5,250 nt of DNA from CAYYJM01 sp964471755 (GTDB lineage Bacteria; Planctomycetota; Planctomycetia; Gemmatales; Gemmataceae), in NCBI GenBank assembly GCA_964471755.1, contig CAYYJM010000363.1, positions 1 to 5,250 on the forward strand, in the 5' to 3' direction. Both the position numbers and the translations under genes were made by a program. Positions 1-5,250 of the stretch are shown here, piece after piece (within the stretch, counting starts at the first letter, position 1; each line of letters begins with the position of its first letter). The notes beneath the pieces were generated by a model that saw only the letters and a program-made list of their open reading frames with translations, had not been told where the DNA came from and did not search any database.

Positions 1-154
1 TGATGCGCAGGAGGGTACTCTTGCCGGCTCCGTTCGACCCGATGACGCCAATCTTGGCTCCGGGGTAGAACGCCAGCCAGATGTTCTTGAGTACCTCGCG
101 CTTGCTGTAAACCTTGTTGAGGGCCTCGATCTGGTAGATATACTGCTCGGCCAT
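1..154 (-). CDS. ettA: EttA-like ABC-F ATPase, N-terminal fragment (truncated by window edge)
   Basis: Reading the minus strand from the ATG at 154-152 gives 51 codons before the window ends. The protein begins MAEQYIYQIEALNKVYSKRE and continues into a Walker A loop, GSNGAGKS, at about residues 40-47. The short N-terminal strand, the 'LKNIWLAFYPGAKIGVIG' stretch and the Walker A match the start of EttA, the ABC-F protein that binds the ribosomal E site and gates early elongation according to the cell's energy state. E. coli EttA begins in much the same way, from memory. It is a soluble cytoplasmic ATPase with two ABC domains and no membrane segments; only the start of the first domain is visible, so the second domain, the linker and the signature motifs cannot be checked. 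Other ABC-F members (Uup, resistance types) are possible but fit this start less well. It is transcribed divergently from the sigma-like gene, and no strong Shine-Dalgarno sequence is seen before the ATG. Confidence 0.88.
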   Translation of the reverse strand, partial: MAEQYIYQIEALNKVYSKREVLKNIWLAFYPGAKIGVIGSNGAGKSTLLRI

Positions 155-206
155 GCCGCTCTGGTTCCGTGAGAATCGGGCGTCCGTGAGGGCCCGGGAG
201 ACTATT

Positions 207-235
207 AGCCTAGCGGAGGCGAAGCGGAAGGTCAA
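207..235 (-). promoter_or_regulatory. Putative sigma-70-type promoter of the ABC-F (ettA-like) gene
   Basis: On the minus strand TTGACC (235-230) is followed after exactly 17 nt by TAGGCT (212-207). The -35 matches five of six consensus bases. The -10 matches only three, but these are the most important ones (TA at the start and the final T). Initiation would be near position 200, giving a leader of about 45 nt before the ATG at 154. The match is by eye, and planctomycete promoter consensus is poorly known, so this is a candidate only. Confidence 0.4.
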
Positions 236-343
236 ACCGAGGTGGTCGGCTCGCCTGGGAGGAAAAATGCCGTGACCGTGAAAAAAGGCGGGCCCGCGGC
301 GTCATTCTGTTGAGCAGACAGGGACTCCGCCGACTCGGGAGAA

Positions 344-349
344 AAGGAG
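344..349 (+). promoter_or_regulatory. Ribosome binding site that fixes the start of the sigma-like gene
   Basis: AAGGAG lies 5 nt before the ATG at 355. The reading frame stays open upstream to a TTG at 310, but that codon has no Shine-Dalgarno sequence, so the ATG at 355 is preferred. Confidence 0.75.
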
Positions 350-354
350 CCGCG

Positions 355-1206
355 ATGAATCCAGCACGCCGACGACATCGACCCCGGCGGTTGGGCCATG
401 ACCTGGAAGGCCAGTTGCGAACCGGGACCGATCCGTTTCCCCAGGGCCGACTCCGGGAGCTGATGGCCGATCGGCAGATCGACCCGGTTCACGTCGCCGA
501 GATCGCCCGGCAGGCGGCCGAGACGGCCTTCGTGGAACTCCGCGCGGGGGAGTTCCACTCCCTGGCCGGCTACCGCCGTGCCCTGCTCCTGGCGGCTCGC
601 CGGCAGATGCACCAGTTGCTCGGCGATCCGCTCGGCAGCACCTTCGCCGAGCAGGTCGCCCTGGAGCGGGAGCCGCCGTTCCCGTTCGGCGTGCTGATGG
701 TCTGGCTGCGGAACCACGCTCCCGACGTGGCTCCCGGCCGACGACGGCCCCTTGCGGAAGAGGCGACCAGCGAGGCCTACGTCCGCGCCCAGCAGCGCTA
801 CTTCCGCGACGAACTGCACTACCGGCGGACACTCGTCGTCATCGGTCGGAACTACCTGATCGACGTTCTGCGCAAGGAAGGCGAAATCCGCCTGCTCGGG
901 CTCGAACTTGACGACGAGATTCCCGACGATCCCAGCGACAGCGAACGGGAGACGCTTCTGGACCGGGTCGCCGGCTTGCTCCACCGCCTGCCGCCGGAGA
1001 GCCGTCGCCTGGTGGATCTCTGGTCCGAAGGTCTCGGCGATCAGGAGATCCGCGTCGTTCTCTTTCCCGATCAGCCCGGCGAGTCCGGCGACGCGGTCTA
1101 CCAGACGGTTCGCCGCGCTGTCCGGAAAGCCCTGAAGGACCTGTGCCGGTTGGCGGCCCAGGCCCGGGAAGAAGATCCCGACTGGGCCGGACCGGCCCGG
1201 AGCTGA
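355..1206 (+). CDS. ECF/sigma-70-like factor with extended N-terminus (283 aa)
   Basis: This is a probable cytoplasmic sigma factor of the ECF type, which would direct RNA polymerase to a dedicated promoter set. Residues 134-175 resemble sigma region 2: an amphipathic helix, then YRRTLVVIGRNYLIDVLRKE, close to the usual 'W-L..IARN..iD..R' core of regions 2.3-2.4. An acidic linker (185-200, ELDDEIPDDPSDSE) precedes a region-4-like part at 201-265, with LLHRLPPESRRLVDLWSEGL, then QEIR, then VYQTVRRAVRKALKDL as the likely recognition helix. At 283 aa it is longer than the usual 160-200 aa ECF protein. The extra N-terminal 130 residues include a stretch (50-91) that aligns without gaps to 133-174, suggesting a second, decayed region-2-like unit. 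Residues 1-12 are very basic. The ATG at 355 is chosen because of its AAGGAG. It is the first gene of a three-gene operon with a membrane protein and a caspase. Promoter binding is inferred; it could also be a sigma-derived regulator that no longer initiates. Confidence 0.72.
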   Translation: MNPARRRHRPRRLGHDLEGQLRTGTDPFPQGRLRELMADRQIDPVHVAEIARQAAETAFVELRAGEFHSLAGYRRALLLAARRQMHQLLGDPLGSTFAEQVALEREPPFPFGVLMVWLRNHAPDVAPGRRRPLAEEATSEAYVRAQQRYFRDELHYRRTLVVIGRNYLIDVLRKEGEIRLLGLELDDEIPDDPSDSERETLLDRVAGLLHRLPPESRRLVDLWSEGLGDQEIRVVLFPDQPGESGDAVYQTVRRAVRKALKDLCRLAAQAREEDPDWAGPARS

Positions 1207-1221
1207 CTCCCCGAAACCCGT

Positions 1222-1226
1222 GAGGA
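1222..1226 (+). promoter_or_regulatory. Ribosome binding site that fixes the start of the membrane protein gene
   Basis: GAGGA ends 8 nt before the ATG at 1235. The alternative GTG at 1220 lies at the Shine-Dalgarno sequence itself and has no purine-rich site of its own, so the ATG is preferred. Confidence 0.65.
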
Positions 1227-1234
1227 ACGAAGAT

Positions 1235-2239
1235 ATGGTTGCCACCTCCGCCGCGCCTGTCGAACTGATCGTCTGGCTCGTCCGCCACGAACGGGAGCGT
1301 ACCCTCCCAATGGCCTCTCGCGGCCGCGATCGGGATCGCCTCGTCATCTGGCTAACGACCGTGTTGGTGGATCACCACCGAATGCAGGAACACCTCCAGT
1401 TGCTCGCCGAGGAAAAAGGACTGTCACTCGAATGTCACGCCCTGGAGGTGACCTGCCCCACTCCGGAACGCTTCGCCTGGCGTGAACCCTGGACCGGCGA
1501 CCGGGAAACGACCCTGCTGGCCCAGGGACCTGCCGTCCTCGCCGATGGCGACCTGGTCGAGCTGGCCCTGAACCCGTTCGCCCTGGCGGACCTGGCCCGT
1601 CTCATCGAGGACACCCTGCCGGTTTACTGGATGCAGGTCATGGACACACTCGGCCGCGAACTCCAGGAAACGCCGGTCGTCGCGGCGGCGGAACCGACTT
1701 CCACGCCGCTGATCAGTTCGCCACGAACGCCGCGCCGCTGGCTGGCCTGGCTGGGCACCCTCGCCGCCGGCGTGCTGGTCGGCACTCTCGTGACCGGTTT
1801 CTACTTCCAGGGCGGCGGTCGCCCGGGTACGATCGATCTGGGTACGCTGACCTTCGACATTCGCGGCGCGGGAGCGGACGGACCGAAGGGGCTGACCATC
1901 CAGGCGGACGTCGATGGCTTCGCGGTGATCATTCTCCTTCGGCCGATGCGTCGGCCGGAGATCGTGCCGGGCTCCGGAGGCATCCGGATTCACCCGAACC
2001 AGGCCGTGACGTCGCCGCCGCTGGAGCCCGGGCCGGCCGGCAGCGTCGCCTGCGTCCTGATCACCGAGACGCCGCCGGACGCGATCATCCGGGCCTTCCT
2101 GCGCCGCAAGGAGATCGCCCCGGACCAGGCCGGCCAGCTGGTCCGCGACCTGGAAGCCGAGTTGCGGGCCGCCAACTTCCGCTGGGTTCTCTCGAAGATC
2201 GTCCCCTTCACAGCGGACGCTTCCGCCCCGCTCCCCTGA
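1235..2239 (+). CDS. Single-pass membrane protein, possible partner/regulator of the sigma-like protein (334 aa)
   Basis: I do not recognise a named family for the whole protein. Three parts are visible. Residues 1-165 form a helical, charged, presumably cytoplasmic domain. Residues 169-191 (WLAWLGTLAAGVLVGTLVTG, then FYF) form one clear membrane helix. Residues 192-334 form an outer domain. The RTPRR directly before the helix and its lack after it predict N-in/C-out. The outer domain has alternating strands (LTIQADVDGFAVIILLRP, IRIHPNQAV, SVACVLITETPP) that recall DUF4384-type domains, which accompany caspases and kinases in other bacteria; this is a weak resemblance made by eye. A helix with LRRKE and ending near FRWVLSKIVPF follows. 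The place between a sigma-like gene (28-nt gap) and a caspase gene (13-nt gap) and the topology fit an anti-sigma-like role, but the classic zinc motif H-x3-C-x2-C is absent. The N-terminal domain does hold a His/Cys group (H47, H48, H53, C67, H68, C74). No signal peptide is seen. Confidence 0.7.
   Translation: MVATSAAPVELIVWLVRHERERTLPMASRGRDRDRLVIWLTTVLVDHHRMQEHLQLLAEEKGLSLECHALEVTCPTPERFAWREPWTGDRETTLLAQGPAVLADGDLVELALNPFALADLARLIEDTLPVYWMQVMDTLGRELQETPVVAAAEPTSTPLISSPRTPRRWLAWLGTLAAGVLVGTLVTGFYFQGGGRPGTIDLGTLTFDIRGAGADGPKGLTIQADVDGFAVIILLRPMRRPEIVPGSGGIRIHPNQAVTSPPLEPGPAGSVACVLITETPPDAIIRAFLRRKEIAPDQAGQLVRDLEAELRAANFRWVLSKIVPFTADASAPLP
1739..1807 (+). other. Transmembrane helix of the membrane protein
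   Basis: Codons 169-191 encode about 23 mostly hydrophobic residues flanked by RTPRR on the N-terminal side and a Gly-rich, mostly uncharged stretch on the other. It is the only segment in the protein long and hydrophobic enough to span the membrane, and the basic flank puts the N-terminal domain in the cytoplasm. Confidence 0.8.
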
Positions 2240-2243
2240 CCCT

Positions 2244-2247
2244 GAGG
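2244..2247 (+). promoter_or_regulatory. Ribosome binding site of the caspase gene
   Basis: GAGG ends 5 nt before the ATG at 2253, within the 13-nt gap after the previous stop codon. The short gap suggests translational coupling with the membrane protein gene. Confidence 0.55.
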
Positions 2248-2252
2248 TTCCG

Positions 2253-4607
2253 ATGCGCCACGGTTTGCTTCCCGTCCTGGCTGGCCTGCTCCTCGCCGCG
2301 AGCCCGGCGGCTGGCCAGCCCCACCTGTTCCGCGAGGTGCGCGTCCTCTGCATCGGCGTGGAGGAGTACCAGGATCGGGAACGGATCAATCCGGTGGCCT
2401 TCGGCCTCAAGGACGCCCGGGCCGTCGGCACCCTGCTCGGCGAGGGCTACGGCTTCGCGATCGTTCCGCTACTGGGCGAGGCCGCCACCCGGGCTAACAT
2501 CCTCGCCGCCCTGGAGAAGGCCGTCGCTGACCTGAAAAGCAACGACGTGCTGATCGTCTACTTCGCCGGCCACGGTCACGCCGTCCCGCTCGATGCCGAC
2601 ACGACCGAGGGATTTCTGCTGCCCTACGACGCCCGCATCAACCCGAAGACGGAACGCGATCCAAAGGTTTGGCGTGAGCGGACGATTCCGATGCGGACGC
2701 TCCTGCAAGTCGGCACGAAGACCGAGGCTCGCCACGTTCTCTTTCTCGTCGATGCCTGCTGCAGCGGTCTGCTGACGCAGCGCGGCGACCTCCTGGATCG
2801 CCTCGACCTGGAAGCAATCCTGGCTCGACCGTCGCGCATGGTCCTCTCGGCCACGACGGGTAGCGATCCTGCTCTGCCCGATCGGAATCGCCAGCATGGC
2901 TACTTCACCGCCGCACTCCTGGCCGCCCTGACGACGGCTCGCGATGAGAAATCGGCCCTGAGCGTCAACATGCTCTTCGACCGGGTCCGCGAGGACGTGA
3001 GCAAGGCGTCCGGCAAGACCCAACTCCCCCAGGCCGGCAAGGTCAGCAATCATCCGGGCGAGTTCGTCTTCCTGCCCAAAGGGATTCCGGCCGACGATGT
3101 CGATGATCTGCGCCAGCGGATCGACGACCTGCGCGACCGTCTGAAGCATCCGGATAAGACCGTCAGCCGCGATCCGCTCCAGCGGGGGGCCTTCCGCGAG
3201 GTTCAACAGTACCTCGCCCGAACCGCGCGCGAGGCGGCGACTCTGAGCGACGTTCTTGAGGCGTTCGAGGCGGCCGACTTCCGCCATGCGCTCGACGCCG
3301 ACGCCCGCCATCGGCAATGGCAACTCCGCCGGGCTCACTACGAGAAGCTCGCCCGCCAGGGCGACCCGCTGGCGATGGCCTCCCTGCACTACTGCCTGAG
3401 CAAGGGCCTGGGCGGGCCGATCGACAAGGACGGAGCGTTCCGCTGGGCGAAGCAGGCCGCCGAGAAGGAATCCATCGCGGGCCTGCATGTCCTGGGCCGC
3501 TGCGAGTATCTCGGCATCGGCACCGACCGGGATGAGCTGCCCGGCCTGGACAAGATTCGTCGAGCTGCGGACGCCAACTTCCCGATCGGCCGGATCACGC
3601 TCGGCTACGAGGCGGCCAAGAAGAAGGAAACGATCGCCACGGCCCGCGACCACTTCGAGCGGGCCATCCGGGCCGGCCTGGACTTCGCCCGTGTGTCGCT
3701 GGCCCGCACCTACCTCGACTCGCCAGGGGCGACCCTCGATCGGGATCGCGCCCGGAACCTCCTGCTGCCGGCGGCGGAGAAGGGCATCGCCGAGGCCCAG
3801 TTTCTGCTCGCCCGCGTCCTCGCGGACCACTTCGCCCGGACGGACGTTTTGCACCCCGCGGAGCGCTGGCTCGACGCCGACGCAAGGGCCGCCGACCACT
3901 GGCTGCGCGAGGCGGCCCGCAACGGCCACGTCGAGGCCCAGGAACGACTTCTGGCGGCGCTGATCCCGGAAGCGTTCTTCAAACGTCTGCCATCGGGCCG
4001 CTGGTACGCCACGGGAGAGCATCGCTTCGCCGTCACGCGGGCGGACGATCCGCGCGAGGAGATGCGGCGCTGGGCCGACGTCCTGGCCCGGCACGGCAAC
4101 GGCCTGGGCTTCGTCGTCCAGGCCCTCCTGGCCGAGGAGGCCCGGCAGGTCGCCGACGCCGAGACGGCCCTGAAAAAAGGGCTGGCGACAAACCATCCCG
4201 GAGCCTGGGTTCTCCGGTCCCTGTGGCATCTGGATGGTGGTCCGACCGGCAAGAAGAATTCGGCCCTGGCGTATGAGGACGCCCTTCGGGCCGTGAAGGA
4301 GGCGCGGGCGCAGAATGGGCACCGGGCCGAGGCGTACCTGAACCTCTCCTGGGTCTGCCTGAAAGTACCGGAGGATACCATCCCGGAGCGTCTTCGGAGC
4401 GACGGCTCGGTGCTACACCACGCCCACCATTTTGAGATCCAGGCCGCCCTGCTCGGCTCGAAGGCGGCGTTGCACCTGGTCCTGTTGAATGAGAAGCCGA
4501 TCCCCGACCTGGTCCGGGTCCATCAAAAGATGCAGGCCGACCTTCTGCGTGTCTATCCCGACTCGTACCGGGCGGCGAAGCAGCTGGTGCAGGTCTACGA
4601 GAAGTAG
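2253..4607 (+). CDS. Exported caspase-like (peptidase C14 family) protein with Sel1/TPR repeats (784 aa)
   Basis: This is a predicted cysteine endopeptidase of the caspase/metacaspase fold, exported from the cytoplasm. Residues 1-21 look like a signal peptide: one Arg, a Leu/Ala core, then SPAAGQ as a likely cleavage site. The p20-like part covers about 27-200: strand VRVLCIGVEEY, the DARAVGTLL helix, VLIVYFAGHGHA with catalytic H107, and VLFLVDACCSG with catalytic C169. A p10-like part follows (RMVLSATTGSDPAL, then HGYFTAALLAAL at 205-225), so the protease looks intact. The Asp two places before C169 is also found in metacaspases, where it favours basic P1 residues; that preference here is inference. 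Residues 281-298 are heptad-like and may form a coiled coil. Residues 369-565 contain about five Sel1-like repeats (for example DGAFRWAKQAAEKES), and 615-784 are further TPR-like helices; both would bind a partner or substrate. It is last in the operon, 13 nt after the membrane protein gene. Natural substrate and activator are unknown. Confidence 0.88.
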   Translation: MRHGLLPVLAGLLLAASPAAGQPHLFREVRVLCIGVEEYQDRERINPVAFGLKDARAVGTLLGEGYGFAIVPLLGEAATRANILAALEKAVADLKSNDVLIVYFAGHGHAVPLDADTTEGFLLPYDARINPKTERDPKVWRERTIPMRTLLQVGTKTEARHVLFLVDACCSGLLTQRGDLLDRLDLEAILARPSRMVLSATTGSDPALPDRNRQHGYFTAALLAALTTARDEKSALSVNMLFDRVREDVSKASGKTQLPQAGKVSNHPGEFVFLPKGIPADDVDDLRQRIDDLRDRLKHPDKTVSRDPLQRGAFREVQQYLARTAREAATLSDVLEAFEAADFRHALDADARHRQWQLRRAHYEKLARQGDPLAMASLHYCLSKGLGGPIDKDGAFRWAKQAAEKESIAGLHVLGRCEYLGIGTDRDELPGLDKIRRAADANFPIGRITLGYEAAKKKETIATARDHFERAIRAGLDFARVSLARTYLDSPGATLDRDRARNLLLPAAEKGIAEAQFLLARVLADHFARTDVLHPAERWLDADARAADHWLREAARNGHVEAQERLLAALIPEAFFKRLPSGRWYATGEHRFAVTRADDPREEMRRWADVLARHGNGLGFVVQALLAEEARQVADAETALKKGLATNHPGAWVLRSLWHLDGGPTGKKNSALAYEDALRAVKEARAQNGHRAEAYLNLSWVCLKVPEDTIPERLRSDGSVLHHAHHFEIQAALLGSKAALHLVLLNEKPIPDLVRVHQKMQADLLRVYPDSYRAAKQLVQVYEK
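2571..2759 (+). other. Caspase catalytic dyad codons (H107 and C169)
   Basis: CAC at 2571-2573 encodes the His of FAGHGH, and TGC at 2757-2759 encodes the first Cys of DACCSG. Both sit after hydrophobic strands (VLIVYF and VLFLV), as in the caspase-like fold. A second Cys follows directly at residue 170, where metacaspases often have His or Arg. Confidence 0.85.
3357..3947 (+). repeat. Tandem Sel1-like repeats in the caspase protein (residues 369-565)
   Basis: About five units of 33-40 residues can be laid out, each a pair of helices ending in an A-rich 'AA/AI' helix and then E/R/D-x-G or similar: near 369-405, 406-441, 442-475, 476-511 and 512-565. The third unit has lost the usual Gly-containing loop and the fifth carries an insertion. 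Repeat borders are by eye. These repeats are known protein-interaction scaffolds. Confidence 0.65.
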
Positions 4608-4631
4608 CTGCCGCGAGTGCGGGCGGAGGGC

Positions 4632-5171
4632 TCACTCCTTGAGCAAGGGCTGGATCGCCGCCGTCAACGCCGTCGCCAGGTCGGCCCGGCCGCCGACCTG
4701 CGCCACGCGAACCGTACCGGTCCGGTCCACGACGAGCATGGTCGGCAAGAACCGTACGCCGACGGCCTGCTTCAGATCGTCGGCCTTCCAGGTGAAGCGG
4801 TAGTCGTACTTGTGTTTCTGAGCGTAGGCGCGCACGGCCTCGGCCGAGGGGTTTTGCTCGCTCACGTTCGCTCCGATGACGACCAGACCCTGATCGCTGA
4901 ACTCCTTGTGCAACTGCTGCATGCTGGGAGCCGCCGCCAGGCACGGCCCGCACCAGCTCGCCCAGAAGTCGAGCAGCACGACCTTGCCCTTGAGGTCGGC
5001 GTTGGTCACCACGTCGCCCGAGAAGGCGTCCGTCATCGTGAAGTCCGGCAACGGTTTGCCGACCAGGCTGTCCGGCGTGGTCTGGGAACCGACACGCTTC
5101 GTCTGTTTCGTGGTAGGCGTCGAACCGCACCCGACCAGAACGACGAGGACCAGCACAAGGAGACAACGCAT
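4632..5171 (-). CDS. TlpA/ResA-like thioredoxin-fold lipoprotein (179 aa)
   Basis: This is a probable membrane-anchored thiol-disulfide oxidoreductase acting outside the cytoplasm, for example in keeping cysteines of exported proteins (such as cytochrome c apoproteins) reduced. Residues 1-14 form a short hydrophobic signal peptide ending in the lipobox LVGC, so C15 would be lipidated; the next residue is Gly, not a retention Asp. A polar linker (16-38) leads to an AhpC/TSA-Redoxin-type fold: KPLPDFTMTDAFSGD, then KVVLLDFWASWCGPC with the redox pair C74/C77, and FLPTMLVVDRTG with the cis-Pro P143. The length is typical of this family. The frame extends upstream to an ATG at 5246, but the ATG at 5171 has a Shine-Dalgarno sequence and puts the signal peptide at the N-terminus. 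It converges on the caspase gene with a 24-nt gap and is probably not part of that operon. The precise substrate cannot be read from sequence. Confidence 0.9.
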   Translation of the reverse strand: MRCLLVLVLVVLVGCGSTPTTKQTKRVGSQTTPDSLVGKPLPDFTMTDAFSGDVVTNADLKGKVVLLDFWASWCGPCLAAAPSMQQLHKEFSDQGLVVIGANVSEQNPSAEAVRAYAQKHKYDYRFTWKADDLKQAVGVRFLPTMLVVDRTGTVRVAQVGGRADLATALTAAIQPLLKE

Positions 5172-5181
5172 GGGAACGAAT

Positions 5182-5186
5182 TCCTC
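5182..5186 (-). promoter_or_regulatory. Ribosome binding site that fixes the start of the TlpA-like gene
   Basis: On the minus strand GAGGA lies 10 nt before the ATG at 5171, a slightly long but acceptable spacing. It lies in the spacer and left arm of a 5-bp inverted repeat (5180-5184 with 5192-5196), which may be chance. Confidence 0.55.
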
Positions 5187-5250
5187 ATTTCGGAATGTCA
5201 GAGCCGCGCACGCAGCGAGGCCGCAGGCCGAGCGGAGTAAGCGCACCGCA

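Larger units (their letters stand above)
355..4607 (+). other. Predicted three-gene operon: sigma-like, membrane protein, caspase
   Basis: Three plus-strand genes are separated by 28 and 13 nt, each with its own Shine-Dalgarno sequence, and no hairpin terminator is visible between them. The divergent gene on the left and the convergent gene on the right mark it off as a unit. I could not find a convincing promoter upstream at 155-354; if the operon is autoregulated by its own sigma-like protein, its promoter would not follow the housekeeping consensus. Confidence 0.7.

Noticed and set aside
281..297. Palindrome next to six A residues, read on the minus strand as hairpin plus T6 terminator
   Set aside because: The palindrome would fold to only a 3-bp stem with a 4-nt loop, and no minus-strand gene lies upstream to be terminated.
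232..1347. Minus-strand open frame (371 codons) antisense to the sigma-like gene
   Set aside because: It shows no domain, no good start site and covers a gene with recognisable sigma regions 2 and 4 on the other strand.
1424..2431. Minus-strand open frame (335 codons) antisense to the membrane protein gene
   Set aside because: It is Arg/Gly-rich with no motif, and the plus strand has a proper start, a membrane helix and operon spacing.
2469..4322. Long minus-strand open frame (617 codons) antisense to the caspase gene
   Set aside because: The plus-strand frame encodes a clear signal peptide, caspase dyad and repeats; the antisense frame has no recognisable domain and is a usual by-product of high GC content.
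4608..4631. Possible bidirectional terminator between the convergent caspase and TlpA-like genes
   Set aside because: Only a 4-bp stem (4611-4614 with 4619-4622) and no T-tract on either side.
4033..5166. Minus-strand frame (377 codons) overlapping the TlpA-like gene in another frame
   Set aside because: It is a low-complexity Pro/Arg/Gly translation; the TlpA frame has a lipobox, WCGPC and cis-Pro.
5180..5196. Inverted repeat ATTCC-N7-GGAAT over the Shine-Dalgarno sequence of the TlpA-like gene as an operator or RNA switch
   Set aside because: Only 5 bp and AT-rich; matches of this length are common by chance.
5196..5201. CTGACA on the minus strand as a -35 box for the TlpA-like gene
   Set aside because: No acceptable -10 lies 16-18 nt downstream, and the start would fall within the ribosome binding site.
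1..5250. CRISPR arrays, tRNA or rRNA genes, insertion sequences
   Set aside because: I saw no regularly spaced direct repeats, cloverleaf or rRNA-like stretch, transposase motif or terminal inverted repeats. The comparison with type III-E CRISPR is functional only; there is no array or Cas gene here.

Overview
The window is GC-rich chromosomal DNA, very probably from a planctomycete (Gemmataceae-like is my best guess). That guess rests on the mix of an atypical ECF-like sigma factor, an exported caspase-family protein with Sel1/TPR repeats and a TlpA-type thioredoxin lipoprotein, together with long spurious antisense ORFs typical of high-GC genomes. The taxonomy is inferred from gene content; no marker gene here settles it.

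Layout. Positions 1-154 (minus strand) hold the first 51 codons of an EttA-like ABC-F ATPase that runs off the left edge. Positions 155-354 are the divergent intergenic region, with a plausible promoter for the ABC-F gene and a short SD-preceded reading frame ahead of the next gene. Three plus-strand genes follow as a tight probable operon: a 283-aa sigma-70/ECF-like protein (355-1206), a 334-aa single-pass membrane protein (1235-2239, 28-nt gap) and a 784-aa exported caspase-like peptidase with a repeat-rich C-terminus (2253-4607, 13-nt gap). A convergent minus-strand gene for a TlpA/ResA-like thioredoxin lipoprotein (4632-5171) ends 24 nt from the caspase gene. The last 79 nt (5172-5250) are upstream of the lipoprotein gene; apart from its ribosome binding site I see nothing firm there.

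How the genes may work together. The three-gene block pairs a cytoplasmic transcription-initiation-like protein, a protein that crosses the membrane once (N-in, C-out by the positive-inside rule), and a predicted protease that carries a signal peptide and an intact His/Cys dyad. The topology would allow an outside protease to act on the outer domain of a membrane protein that controls a sigma factor inside. This is a hypothesis from gene order and topology; nothing in the sequence proves that the three proteins interact. The sigma-like protein is also unusual, with a possible degenerate second copy of its region-2 helices. The ABC-F and TlpA genes look like ordinary flanking housekeeping genes.
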